A stretch of DNA of 64,000 nucleotides from Bacillota bacterium. GTDB taxonomy: Bacteria; Bacillota; Sulfobacillia; Sulfobacillales; Sulfobacillaceae. The stretch covers positions 87,140 through 151,139 of the forward strand of contig JAKACM010000001.1 in the NCBI GenBank assembly GCA_021821465.1, written 5' to 3'. Both the position numbers and the translations under genes were made by a program. The notes under the pieces were generated by a model. It did no database searches and had not been told where the DNA came from. It worked only from the letters and a program-made list of their open reading frames with translations. How positions within the stretch are numbered: the stretch's first letter is position 1; each line of letters opens with the position of its first letter. Shown one piece after another: positions 47,011 through 56,911 of this stretch.

Positions 47011-48417
47011 ATGCCTCCCGAGACATTGTTTGAAAAAATTTGGAATGACCATGTTGTTATGCAAGAACCTGATCAGCCCGCATTACTCTATATCGACTTG
47101 CATCTCGTGCATGAAGTCACCTCTCCTCAGGCTTTTGAAGGACTGCGGCTGAATCACCGTAGTGTCAGGCGTCCTGACAAAACCTTCGCGGTCATGGATC
47201 ACAATGTTCCGACGACTGATCGCAGTCTTCCTCTGGACGATCCTATTGCCAAACGGCAAATGGATCTTTTAGAAGAGAATTGCCGCCAATACCGCATTCC
47301 GCTTTTTAATCTACATCACCCTGAGCAGGGTATCGTGCACATTATCGGTCCGGAGCAAGGTTTAACCCAACCCGGAATGACCATCGTGTGCGGTGACAGC
47401 CACACCGCTACCCACGGAGCATTCGGAGCCTTGGCCTTTGGTATCGGGACCAGTGAAGTAGAACACGTTTTGGCCACGCAGTGCCTGGTCCAATCCAAGC
47501 CTAAAACCATGGCCGTGCGGTTCTTAGGAAAACGTCCTCGCGGCGTTACCCCAAAAGACATGATTCTAGCCTTAATTGGAAAAATCGGCACCTCCGGTGC
47601 CACGGGTTACGTTATCGAATATATGGGTGAAGTTGTACGGGAATTGGCCATGGATGAGCGAATGACGCTGTGCAACATGACCATAGAAGCCGGGGCCCGT
47701 GCCGGAATGATCTCACCCGATGAGACGACCATTTCATATCTCCACGGACGTCCGCACGTTCCTGTAGGCTCCCGTTTTGAACAGGCAAGAGAGAAGTGGC
47801 TTAGTTATGCTACCGATCCCGGGGCCCACTTCGATCACGAAGTGGAAATCGATCTCATCAACCTGGTACCCTTAGTAACATGGGGCACAAGTCCGGGAAT
47901 GGTCACACAAATTGATGAGGCCGTGCCTGATCCCAACAGTTTTGAGGATGAGGCGGCGAGGGAGTCGGCGCGATACGCACTGGATTACATGGGCTTGAAG
48001 CCGGGAATCCCCTTAACTGACATTACACTGGACCGAGTCTTCATCGGTTCGTGCACCAATGGCCGGCTCGAAGACTTAAAGAAGGCGGCCGGAGTGGTTA
48101 AGGGTCAGAAGGTTCACGAGAGGGTGCGAGCCATGGTTGTTCCCGGTTCCGGCATGGTTAAGCGAGAAGCCGAGGAACTGGGCTTGGACCGAATTTTTAA
48201 AGAAGCCGGCTTCGAATGGCGCGAACCGGGTTGCAGTATGTGTTTGGGGATGAATGCGGATATTTTGGAACCGGGTGAACGGTGCGCATCAACATCCAAC
48301 CGGAATTTCGAAGGCCGTCAAGGCAAAGGCGGCCGAACCCACTTGGTTAGCCCGGAAATGGCTGCCGCCGCAGCCTTATACGGCCATTTCGTCGATATCC
48401 GAACCCTGTTGCCCTAA
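47011..48417 (+). CDS. leuC: 3-isopropylmalate dehydratase large subunit
   Basis: 468 residues of the aconitase family; isomerises 2- to 3-isopropylmalate in leucine synthesis. Fe-S cysteines are in [13 protein letters not shown] and GCSMCLGMN; substrate-binding stretches include [21 protein letters not shown] and [17 protein letters not shown] start at the ATG at 47011 with AAGGTGA eight bases before; a ten-codon longer frame lacks a ribosome site. leuD follows. Confidence 0.96.
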   Translation: MPPETLFEKIWNDHVVMQEPDQPALLYIDLHLVHEVTSPQAFEGLRLNHRSVRRPDKTFAVMDHNVPTTDRSLPLDDPIAKRQMDLLEENCRQYRIPLFNLHHPEQGIVHIIGPEQGLTQPGMTIVCGDSHTATHGAFGALAFGIGTSEVEHVLATQCLVQSKPKTMAVRFLGKRPRGVTPKDMILALIGKIGTSGATGYVIEYMGEVVRELAMDERMTLCNMTIEAGARAGMISPDETTISYLHGRPHVPVGSRFEQAREKWLSYATDPGAHFDHEVEIDLINLVPLVTWGTSPGMVTQIDEAVPDPNSFEDEAARESARYALDYMGLKPGIPLTDITLDRVFIGSCTNGRLEDLKKAAGVVKGQKVHERVRAMVVPGSGMVKREAEELGLDRIFKEAGFEWREPGCSMCLGMNADILEPGERCASTSNRNFEGRQGKGGRTHLVSPEMAAAAALYGHFVDIRTLLP

Positions 48418-48459
48418 AGCGTGAAGTTCGCACCACATAAGGGAGGCAATGAAGAAATC

Positions 48460-49050
48460 ATGACCCCATTACACAAGCACCGTGGACTAAGTGTTCCCCT
48501 AAACCGGGCGAATATAGACACCGACCAAATCATTCCCAAACAGTTTTTAAAACGTGTGGAGCGATCCGGCTTTGGCCAGTTTCTTTTCTTTGACTGGCGC
48601 TATGATTCAAAAGGTGAACCCCGATCCGACTTTATTTTAAACACTCCCCAATATCAAGACGCCAGTATTCTTCTCGCTGGACAAAATTTCGGCTGTGGAT
48701 CTTCCCGCGAACATGCCCCGTGGGCTTTGTCGGATTACGGATTTCGTATCATTATCGCCCCCTCCTTTGCAGATATCTTTTACAATAATTGCTTCAAGAA
48801 CGGGATGTTGCCGCTTAAGTTGCCGCTCGCCATTGTGCAGACTTTAGTGAATGCAGCACAAGGACCCGATCCCTTATACCTTACGGTCGATGTCGAACAT
48901 CTAACGATCCAAAGTGATGACGGACGCTATCACTATACATTTTCCTTGGATCCCTTTTTACAGAACACTTTAATTCATGGACTTGATGACATCGCCCGCA
49001 CCTTGCAGCATGAAGATCAGATTGCCCGCTATGAAACCCTGCACGCGTAA
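48460..49050 (+). CDS. leuD: 3-isopropylmalate dehydratase small subunit
   Basis: 196 residues, the swivel subunit of the LeuCD enzyme. It contains NRANIDTDQIIPKQFLKRV, FDWRYDS and the signature NFGCGSSREHAPWAL. The ATG at 48460 gives the normal N-terminus; a GTG at 48421 in frame would add 13 codons. The usual leuA and leuB partners are not in the window. Confidence 0.95.
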   Translation: MTPLHKHRGLSVPLNRANIDTDQIIPKQFLKRVERSGFGQFLFFDWRYDSKGEPRSDFILNTPQYQDASILLAGQNFGCGSSREHAPWALSDYGFRIIIAPSFADIFYNNCFKNGMLPLKLPLAIVQTLVNAAQGPDPLYLTVDVEHLTIQSDDGRYHYTFSLDPFLQNTLIHGLDDIARTLQHEDQIARYETLHA

Positions 49051-49281
49051 GAAGAAAGTGAAGAACCTGAATCCGTGACGAGGTCATCGCAAATGGGGAC
49101 GGATCCGTGGTCCCAGGCCGATTTCGGCGATAATGAGACGGCACCCAGTGGGTGAAAAGGGAGGCGGGAAAAAATTGTTCCCAATGGCACGATCCGGGCC
49201 TGGACATGGGGAGGATTCCATGAGAGAATTGGGTCATACCCATTCCGCCGTCGACGACGGCGCCAAGAGGAGTGAGCGGAA

Positions 49282-50640
49282 ATGCCCAAACCCCCCGTGA
49301 CGTGGGAGGCCGGAGACAACGACTGGTTGGTGACCGGTCAAGGCGGATTAGGCGTGATCGGCCAGTTATTGGCAACGACCTCCTTAGGTTCCCAGCTGAA
49401 TGCCTCGTGCGTGCCGGAGGCGAAACAGCCCGAGATTTCCCATCGTGACGTGGCTTTCAGCTTCATCGGATTGCTGGCCCAAGGCCAGCCCGATTACGAC
49501 GCCATCGAGGCCTTTCGGGCGGATCCCTTTTTTGCGTTGGCCTTGAGTCTGGAGCAGGTGCCCTCCAGCCCCACGTTACGGCAACGGCTCGACCAAGCCG
49601 CTGTCGGGGAGGACATCGCTCAGTGGAGCCAAATCTTCCAAGACACGACCGTCTCACTGTTGACGCAGCACATTCACTGTGAGCCAATCAGGATCGGTTC
49701 CGACCCCGCTTCAGCGTATGTGCCGTTAGATCTCGATGTGTCGCCTTTTGATAACGGGAAGACGAAAAAGGAAGGGGTATCCCGTACTGACAAAAGCTGT
49801 GATGGCTATGCGCCCATCTTTTCCTACCTGGGTCACGAGGGCTACGCCCTCGGCGCCGAATTACGCGCAGGCAAACAACACTCACAAAAAAACACCCCCG
49901 CCTTTCTCCGCCAATCCTTGCAACGGGCTCATCAAATTCTGCCCGAGGCGCATCTGCTGGTCCGCATGGATTCCGGAAACGATGCGTGGGACAATATGGT
50001 GGTCTGTCGCGCCGAGCACGCCGATTTTCTTATCAAGCACAATTTGCGACGCGAATCGCTCGACGCGTGGGTGACACTCGCTCGCCAAGAGGGGCACCGC
50101 ACAGAACTCCGGAAGGGAAAAGCGGTCTATCACGGATCCACCATGCGTTCTCCCCAAGCTGGACGCGACCCGGAACGGGTCATCTATGAAGTCATCGAGC
50201 GAACCAGCACGGTGACCGGCCAAGTCTTGTTATTCCCGGACATTGAGGTCGCCACCTATTGGACTTCGCTCCCCCACGATCCGGTGGACATTCTCCCCTG
50301 GTATCCGGACCACGGGACGATGGAACAGTACCACAGTGAATACAAAACCGACATGAATTTGGAACGTTTGCCTTCGGGCAAATTCGCCACCAATGCGTTG
50401 ATTCTGCAGATCGCCCTGCTGGTCTTTAATCTCTTGCGCATTATGGGGCAGGCCACCTTGGACCATCCCCAAGTGCCGTTACGGCGCCCCGTAGTGCGTC
50501 GCCGCCTCCGCACCGTCATCCAGAATCTGGTCTTATGTGCGGCCCAACTGATCCGCCATGCACGCCGGGTGTGGGCTCGCTATGCGCGGCACAATCCCTG
50601 GGGCCATGTCCTGGGCTATCTCTATGCCCTCTGGACTTGA
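49282..50640 (+). CDS. IS1380-family transposase
   Basis: 452 residues. DDE core: LDLDVSPFDNGKTKKEG (first Asp), LLVRMDSGNDAWDN (second Asp) and HGTMEQYHSEYKTDMNLERLPSG (Glu), with FATNALILQIALLVFNLLR after it. Reading frame is intact. End repeats are probably near 49128 and 50735 (both have GCACCC ... TGGG ... GGCGG read inward) but could not be fixed. It lies directly after leuD. Confidence 0.9.
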   Translation: MPKPPVTWEAGDNDWLVTGQGGLGVIGQLLATTSLGSQLNASCVPEAKQPEISHRDVAFSFIGLLAQGQPDYDAIEAFRADPFFALALSLEQVPSSPTLRQRLDQAAVGEDIAQWSQIFQDTTVSLLTQHIHCEPIRIGSDPASAYVPLDLDVSPFDNGKTKKEGVSRTDKSCDGYAPIFSYLGHEGYALGAELRAGKQHSQKNTPAFLRQSLQRAHQILPEAHLLVRMDSGNDAWDNMVVCRAEHADFLIKHNLRRESLDAWVTLARQEGHRTELRKGKAVYHGSTMRSPQAGRDPERVIYEVIERTSTVTGQVLLFPDIEVATYWTSLPHDPVDILPWYPDHGTMEQYHSEYKTDMNLERLPSGKFATNALILQIALLVFNLLRIMGQATLDHPQVPLRRPVVRRRLRTVIQNLVLCAAQLIRHARRVWARYARHNPWGHVLGYLYALWT

Positions 50641-50687
50641 GGGTTGTATCGGCACCGTGAGTCCGACTTTAACCTGGCCTCCTCGAT

Positions 50688-50708
50688 CCCGCTGCCTCCG
50701 GCAGCGGG
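50688..50708 (+). terminator. hairpin after the IS1380 transposase
   Basis: CCCGCTGCC, TCC loop, GGCAGCGGG: perfect 9-bp stem 47 bases beyond the transposase stop. No T-run follows. Confidence 0.4.
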
Positions 50709-51123
50709 CTGTGGCGCGTCCTCACCGCCGCTTCCCATGAGGGTGCAGACCGGCTCGGATCCCTTCATTGCCCCGTCCCGTTTCGATGATTCCATACTCT
50801 GCTAGATTATGTCATATACTGGTACAGACACTCGGCGGGTCAATTTCCTGTCACGGATTCAGGAAGAAGATAGTGCCTTGGTATTCCCCTCGACACAAGC
50901 TAATCCGCGAGGGGAATTCGGGCCGCGTTGTATTTCCCGCACATATTTCGACCAAGGCGTCCGGCTGTCCTTCTGATTCGTATAGGGTATATTTCGGCAA
51001 GGCACAACGGGCCGGGCCTCCATCAGTCGCGTCGATAACCGGTAGCTACCAATAGAAGATCTGGCTTTTTACCCATCAGATGTGCGCGTATATCCCCTGC
51101 GCCCGCATGAAGAAAGAAGCCCT
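50709..51123. other. intergenic stretch between IS1380 and the EamA gene
   Basis: About 415 bp. It should include the right IS end. No gene recognised. Confidence 0.4.
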
Positions 51124-52008
51124 TTACGATTTTTGGAGCCGATCACGACCCATATAGAGAGCCAGCAAAATGGCCAACGAACCCGCTACAAACGACCACC
51201 CGACATGGGTGGGGATAAAGAGAAGAGACAAGAGGACACCAAGAACAGGCTGCAAATACAAAAACAAGGCCATTAACGCCACCGAAATTCGAGAAGCCGT
51301 ATGCATCCACAAGAAGTATGCTACGGCGGTACCCAATAATGCCAAGTAAATGGTGGCCATTATGCTGGGAACTTTCCAATGCAATGGCAACTGAGCTCCA
51401 CTAAAAAGCCAGATGGGCACGGTTCCCACAAATCCTCCGAGGAAGGTACCGGCAGTAGCCTCACCCGGGCCTAGGTACCGACTCAAAGACGAGGAGAACA
51501 CATTATATACGGCAAAACACACAACAGCCAAAAGAAGAAGGCTGTCACCCAAAATATAGCCTTTGACACCGGGTCTGGGAAATCCGGCAACTGCCCATGC
51601 TCCGCCAATGGCCACAATAAGAGCCCAGCGCCTGGCCTTGGACAACGGCTGTTTAAGCCAAAGACTGGCCATGGCGGCCGTAAATAGAGGCTCCAAGGCA
51701 ATGGAAATGGCCGCCATAGCGGGAGTGGACAATTTTAAGCCTTGGGTTTGAAGAACCAAAGGCAAGGAAAACCCCACGATACCCAAAAAAGTCACACGGA
51801 CGACCATGGAAAGAGACCATGAGCGGACGCTCCGCCATAAAAATGGCATCATCACAACACTGCCCGTGCCAAGTCGGATCATGGTGAGCAATGGGGCCGA
51901 TAAGGAAATGAGCGCCAGGGCCGTCGCGGGATATGTGCCCGCCCAGATGAAATTCATAAGCAATAACGATACCAGATCCCAGCTTCGTGCTTTGATAATG
52001 TCCGACAT
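51124..52008 (-). CDS. EamA/DMT-superfamily transporter
   Basis: 294 residues with about ten membrane spans in two EamA repeats (LVSLLLMNFIWAGTYPATAL; later SLLLLAVVCFAVYNVFSSSL). Such proteins export amino acids, metabolites or nucleotide derivatives; the substrate is unknown. The open frame is 70 codons longer at the 5' end, but the added part is not EamA-like and overlaps the space to the next gene, so I start at the ATG at 52008. Confidence 0.85.
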   Translation of the reverse strand: MSDIIKARSWDLVSLLLMNFIWAGTYPATALALISLSAPLLTMIRLGTGSVVMMPFLWRSVRSWSLSMVVRVTFLGIVGFSLPLVLQTQGLKLSTPAMAAISIALEPLFTAAMASLWLKQPLSKARRWALIVAIGGAWAVAGFPRPGVKGYILGDSLLLLAVVCFAVYNVFSSSLSRYLGPGEATAGTFLGGFVGTVPIWLFSGAQLPLHWKVPSIMATIYLALLGTAVAYFLWMHTASRISVALMALFLYLQPVLGVLLSLLFIPTHVGWSFVAGSLAILLALYMGRDRLQKS

Positions 52009-52120
52009 CCTTCGTTCCCGACATTGATTTCTCGACCGTCGAAAGTCTGGCACATAAAATCCAACCACAGGGGCTCCATAAAGACATCGTCCAGATATTT
52101 CACAAAAAAATTTTATCCTT

Positions 52121-52861
52121 TTATGGAAGCACCAGCCTAATCCCCGCAAATGCCAGCACCAAAAGAACCACAATCTGAAAACGTCTCGCATCGATGCGAA
52201 AGTGAATAAAATTCCCACTCACGAGCCCTACGGCCACCCACGGCAAGAGCCACGCAGAAGTTATCGCGCTCCGGGAACCTAAAAGACCCAATAGAAAATA
52301 TAACGCGCCCCGAATAACTGCATCGGTTACCGCGATAAATTGAAACGATGCCCGAAAAGCTCGCTTCCCCAAATGACGCATTTGGAAGTAGGCCACTATG
52401 GAAGGGCCGCCGCCACCGTATAGACTTCCGATGAGACCTGCCAGGAATCCTAATGGCGCACCCCAAATGCGGGAAACTAACGGGAGGCGTTCCGGTTTAG
52501 CTATCAGTGCATAACCAACATAAATCAAAATGAAGATACCTAAAAGAACCGTAACGCTTTGAGCAGGCAATGTTTTGAGCACCCATGCTCCCACAATTAA
52601 CCCCACTATCGTAAAAGCCCATAGCCAGGGCATTTCTTTCCACCGGATTTGCTTATAATCATAAGAACCTAAAGCCAAAGAAGCTACGGCATCCAACATA
52701 AAGACAATGGGCACCACGAGCTTAATGGGCAGGAAAAATATCAATAAAGATACGGAAATCAATCCTGATCCAAATCCAAGCATGCCCCGAATAGCAAAGG
52801 CAGCAACTATAATGATCGAAGCCCAGGTATAGCCATCACTGGACAGATATCCAAAATGCAT
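52121..52861 (-). CDS. TauE/SafE-family anion exporter
   Basis: 246 residues, about eight membrane spans, with the family motifs GMLGFGSGLISVSLLIFFLP and GLIGSLYGGGGPSIVAYF in the two repeats. The family exports sulfite, sulfoacetate and related organosulfur anions. In a sulfur-oxidising setting sulfite export is plausible but not shown. Confidence 0.88.
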   Translation of the reverse strand: MHFGYLSSDGYTWASIIIVAAFAIRGMLGFGSGLISVSLLIFFLPIKLVVPIVFMLDAVASLALGSYDYKQIRWKEMPWLWAFTIVGLIVGAWVLKTLPAQSVTVLLGIFILIYVGYALIAKPERLPLVSRIWGAPLGFLAGLIGSLYGGGGPSIVAYFQMRHLGKRAFRASFQFIAVTDAVIRGALYFLLGLLGSRSAITSAWLLPWVAVGLVSGNFIHFRIDARRFQIVVLLVLAFAGIRLVLP

Positions 52862-53885
52862 CGTGAGATGTGTGGACCTGTTCCTTTCTTCCTACCAAAA
52901 CCTGATGTGCTTTGGTGGCATACTTTTGTTTCACTCTCGGGACTGAAATCGTACTCGGATCGGCTTTTCGAACTTCGTCCCGGAACAATCTCTCGCGTTT
53001 TGTCCAATGGTCAGTGAAATCTCATTAAATAATCATTTTGATCCGGTCGTGATATCCCGCTCAAGGGTTCACCGCTAGCTTCCACAGAGTGTTGCCGCTT
53101 GCATCCCCATTCCGCCAACACAAAAGAGCGTTCGCGGTGACGCGATTTCCTGGATAAAAAACCGCAAGAAGGCCATTCTTGAGTGGTAGCATGAAGACAT
53201 CGCTCTTTATGGCCGGATCATCCGGCCATAATCAGAAAATCCTTGCCTTCCCGAAAATGAGAAATTTACGCTACGCGTTTGAATATTGGTCGTGTTACTC
53301 CGACAACCATTCCGGACTTTGAGGATCGGGATTTCTCTACTTAGAGTCATGCCGAAAGTTTTGGGTCCTTTGTCGATCCGAAAAGTTTGAGGCGGCAATT
53401 TTGTTCTGACCGGGGTGAAAACTGTCGCTTCTCTCTCTTCTCCTTGATGGATTCGCTCAATGTGTTCCCATGATGGCACAAAGCCGCCCCATACTTCCGG
53501 CAAACACGATTCGGTACAAACTTCTGTTATCCCCCCATCCTGTCCGACCACCTTATCGGTCTTTGCCGGTTTGGCGGGAGATCGTTAGTCCGGCGGACCT
53601 CCTATGTGATCCATGAGGTCTAAAGGCCGGTCGCCTCGGCATATCCCCTCGAAATTTTACGTGAACGGTCAGCGTCTCGCAACCATCCTTCATCATTATA
53701 TAACTCAAAGTTTACTTTCATATAGAAAATGGTGATTAGCCAGAATAAACAGGAATGGTTATAGTATAAAAGAGTTAAGAAACAGCGAAAACACTGTGCC
53801 GACACCTGCGCCTTTGGGTAACGGGATGGCGAATACTTTTTGATGATCTGGTTATGCTCAAGAGTGGTAAAAGGAGATGGAAATA
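52862..53885. other. one-kilobase region without a convincing gene, upstream of odhA
   Basis: A perfect 10-bp hairpin TATGGCCGGA / TCCGGCCATA lies at 53208-53230. A 114-codon minus-strand frame ends at that hairpin, but it has no recognised family and I do not call it. A weak sigma-A-like promoter (TTAGCC, 18 bases, TATAGT at 53760-53765) lies 120 bases before odhA. The region may hold a decayed gene. Confidence 0.45.
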
Positions 53886-56690
53886 ATGGCCACTGCTCGC
53901 GAATTGCGCGCGTTATGGCAAGAATTTTACGGGCCGAATGCGGGCTACATTATGGAATTATACGAACGATACTTACAAGACCCTAATTCCGTCGACGAGA
54001 CAAGCCGGCATATGTTTCAGCAATGGAGTCCCCCTTTGTCCGATATAGATACCGAAGAACAGATCTCCCATCCGACCATGAATCAAACATCACTCGAAAT
54101 CATCCGACGCGGCACAGAATTGGCTCGAAATATCCGTGAGTATGGACATCTTCAAGCGCATCTCAATCCTCTTGACGAGAAGGTTCCGTTCTCCCCATTG
54201 TTGCAACTCAGTACCTATCAGCTCACCGAGGCTCAACTTCAACAGATTTCGGCCGATTCGTTATGGCCCGGATGTTCCAAGACACTCAGGACGGGATGGG
54301 ATGCCGTTCAGGAACTTTACGCACTGTACACCGGCCCCGTGGCATTTGAATTTAGTCATGTTCACAACCTTAAAGAACGGCAGTGGCTTACGGATTACGT
54401 GGAATCCCACCGCGTTCAGTTGCCTCTACCGCCTGTCGACAAACGTAGCGCATTGAGACGGCTCATTGCCGTGGATCAGTTTGAAAAGTTCTTGCATCAC
54501 ACATTTCCCGGTCAAAAAAGGTTTTCGATCGAAGGCAGCGATGCGATGGTGCCGATGCTGGACCGTTTAATTCATCTAACGGCCACTACAACCCCTATAC
54601 GCAACGTTGTTATTGGCATGGCCCACCGTGGGCGCCTTAACGTCCTGGCTCATATTCTGGGCAAACCGTACGCCGATATCTTCTCCGAATTTCATACCTC
54701 GCCTGACAAGGAACTCGTTCCGTCTGCGGGTTCAGCCGGCATCAATTACGGCTGGACAGGAGACGTCAAATATCATTTGGGCGCACGAAAGGTCATGCAG
54801 GAATCGAACTTAGCGGAAATGCATCTGACTCTCGCCAACAATCCCAGCCATCTGGAATTTGTTGATCCGGTCGTAGAAGGTATGGCACGAGCGTTACAGG
54901 ACTCAAGGGAACGGGCCGGATCCCCGGTTCAAAACGTAGACCGAGCCCTAGCCATATTGATTCACGGTGACGCTTCCTTCCCCGGAGAAGGCATCGTATC
55001 CGAAACGCTGAACCTGTCTCGACTGGCGGCCTACAATACCGGTGGAACAATCCACCTCATCGCCAACAACTATCTCGGCTTCACTGCGGAACCCGATCAG
55101 GGCCGTGGCACGTTATATGCCAGTGATTTGGCTAAAGGATTCGAAATTCCTATTGTCCATGTCAATGGTGACGACATTGAGGCGTGCCTTGGCGTCATGG
55201 AGATGGCTCATGCCTACCGTCAGACCTTTCACAAAGACTTTCTCATCGATCTCTTGGGATACCGGCGGTGGGGACACAATGAAGGTGATGATCCGATCGG
55301 CACTCAACCACTCCTCTACCGGAAGATTCAGTCCCATCCGGTTCCATGGCAGGTTTACGCCCGCCGGTTAGAGGCAGAAGGCATAGTCACGGAACAAACC
55401 GTCGACGAGATCATCCACGGTATAGAAGAGGATCTACGGTCAATTTATCAAAAACTTACCCGTGGAGAAATCCGGTTGACATCCGGGGAAGTGTTGCCGA
55501 AAGAGCCGGACAATCCTGTCCCTGCTCCCGTTTCGCGTGAATTGTTACAAGACATTAATGACGAATTGTTGCGACGCCCCAAAGGCTTCCAAACCTATCC
55601 CAAACTCGATCGCATTCTGGCCAAACGAAAAAATGCATTGGACACGCCACATGCCATCGACTGGGCTCTGGCCGAAAGCCTAGCCATGGGAACCATCTTG
55701 GCAGCAAACGTGCCGATTCGGATGACCGGTCAGGACTCCGAACGCGGAACTTTTAGTCAGCGTCATTTGGTTCTTCATGATGCCAATACCGGCGAGAAAT
55801 TTTGTCCGCTCGAAAATTTGGCGCATGGGCAGGCCTCTTTTGTCGTCTCCAACAGCCCCTTATCGGAGGCAGGGGTATTGGGCTTTGAGTATGGTTACAG
55901 TACGCAAGCCCCGGACGCGATGGTGATTTGGGAAGCACAATTTGGGGACTTTGCCAACGTAGCTCAGGTCCACTTTGATCAGTTTGTCGCACCGGCACGC
56001 GCCAAGTGGATGCAACCTTCGAGTCTCGTCATGCTTTTGCCGCATGGATATGAAGGACAGGGCCCTGAGCACTCCAGTGCTCGTTTGGAACGGTTCCTCC
56101 AATTGTCGGCGGATGAAAACTGGCGGGTCACGATCCCTACAAGCGCGGCACAATACTTTCATCTATTGCGATCGCAGGCAGCATGGATAAAGGAACGACC
56201 CCGTCCATTGGTGATTCTGACACCAAAAAGCTTGCTGCGCCATCCTCTGGCCGCATCAGACGGCAGCGAGCTGATAACAGGTCTATTCCAGCCGCTATAC
56301 ATCCACTTTGTCAAGAATCCGGCTAAAGCCACCCGATTGGTTCTCAGTGCGGGCAAAATCGGTCTGGAACTCTCGCAGGCATTGCAGGCGCAAGATCCCG
56401 TGTCCGAGAATATAGCTCTGGCCAGACTTGATCAGCTCTATCCCTTCCCGTCTGCCCAATTGGAAGACATAGTCTCCTCACTGCCCAATCTTCGCGAAGT
56501 CTATTGGGTTCAAGAAGAACCGCAAAATATGGGAGCTTGGACCTATGTTGCCACAACTTTGCAACACAACGTAAATGGCCTACCATTGAAATATGTGGGC
56601 AGGCAACCACATTCTGCTCCGGCAGAGGGTTTTGCCCAAATCCACGCGATTGAGCAAGAACGTATCATCGACGAAGCCATCAGTGGTTAA
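53886..56690 (+). CDS. odhA: 2-oxoglutarate dehydrogenase E1 component
   Basis: 934 residues. Thiamine-diphosphate decarboxylase of the citric acid cycle. The N-terminal E2-binding segment (FYGPNAGYIMELYERYLQDP) is followed by the ThDP-binding core: VVIGMAHRGRLNVLAHILGK, IHGDASFPGEGIVSETLNLS and ANNYLGFTAEPDQGR. The C-terminal transketolase part has DSERGTFSQRHLVLHD and HGYEGQGPEHSSARLERFLQ. I chose the second ATG, nine bases after AGGAG; the first ATG at 53877 overlaps that site. No E3 gene is in the window. Confidence 0.96.
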   Translation: MATARELRALWQEFYGPNAGYIMELYERYLQDPNSVDETSRHMFQQWSPPLSDIDTEEQISHPTMNQTSLEIIRRGTELARNIREYGHLQAHLNPLDEKVPFSPLLQLSTYQLTEAQLQQISADSLWPGCSKTLRTGWDAVQELYALYTGPVAFEFSHVHNLKERQWLTDYVESHRVQLPLPPVDKRSALRRLIAVDQFEKFLHHTFPGQKRFSIEGSDAMVPMLDRLIHLTATTTPIRNVVIGMAHRGRLNVLAHILGKPYADIFSEFHTSPDKELVPSAGSAGINYGWTGDVKYHLGARKVMQESNLAEMHLTLANNPSHLEFVDPVVEGMARALQDSRERAGSPVQNVDRALAILIHGDASFPGEGIVSETLNLSRLAAYNTGGTIHLIANNYLGFTAEPDQGRGTLYASDLAKGFEIPIVHVNGDDIEACLGVMEMAHAYRQTFHKDFLIDLLGYRRWGHNEGDDPIGTQPLLYRKIQSHPVPWQVYARRLEAEGIVTEQTVDEIIHGIEEDLRSIYQKLTRGEIRLTSGEVLPKEPDNPVPAPVSRELLQDINDELLRRPKGFQTYPKLDRILAKRKNALDTPHAIDWALAESLAMGTILAANVPIRMTGQDSERGTFSQRHLVLHDANTGEKFCPLENLAHGQASFVVSNSPLSEAGVLGFEYGYSTQAPDAMVIWEAQFGDFANVAQVHFDQFVAPARAKWMQPSSLVMLLPHGYEGQGPEHSSARLERFLQLSADENWRVTIPTSAAQYFHLLRSQAAWIKERPRPLVILTPKSLLRHPLAASDGSELITGLFQPLYIHFVKNPAKATRLVLSAGKIGLELSQALQAQDPVSENIALARLDQLYPFPSAQLEDIVSSLPNLREVYWVQEEPQNMGAWTYVATTLQHNVNGLPLKYVGRQPHSAPAEGFAQIHAIEQERIIDEAISG

Positions 56691-56816
56691 GAGAGTATGA
56701 CAGTTAGACCATGGCAAGTGTAAGAATACCTATCGCGCCTACCCTTCTCGTTGTCGACTGAAAAAGCTATCATAAGGAGTCACATCTAGACATTACGGGA
56801 ACGATTTTTCGTCTAT

Positions 56817-56890
56817 GGCTCGGAGCAGCATCCCCTTAGGGGCAATGTTCCGAGCCGAATCTCAGGAATTTTAACATGGTTACCCATGTT
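56817..56890 (+). other. two hairpins in the odhA-odhB gap
   Basis: GGCTCGGA ... TCCGAGCC with an inner CCCC-TTA-GGGG (56817-56856), then AACATGG / CCATGTT (56873-56890) just before the odhB ribosome site. Neither has a T-run. They may tune E1:E2 ratio by mRNA processing or translation. Confidence 0.5.
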
Positions 56891-56911
56891 TAGAAAGGCA
56901 GGACACATGTC

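Noticed and set aside
49282..50640. Composite transposon with the 43.7-kb element
   Set aside because: The transposases belong to different families (IS1380 and ISAzo13), so they cannot move the segment together.
53207..53551. 114-codon minus-strand frame ending at a hairpin
   Set aside because: No recognisable family or good start; possibly a decayed gene but not supportable as a CDS.
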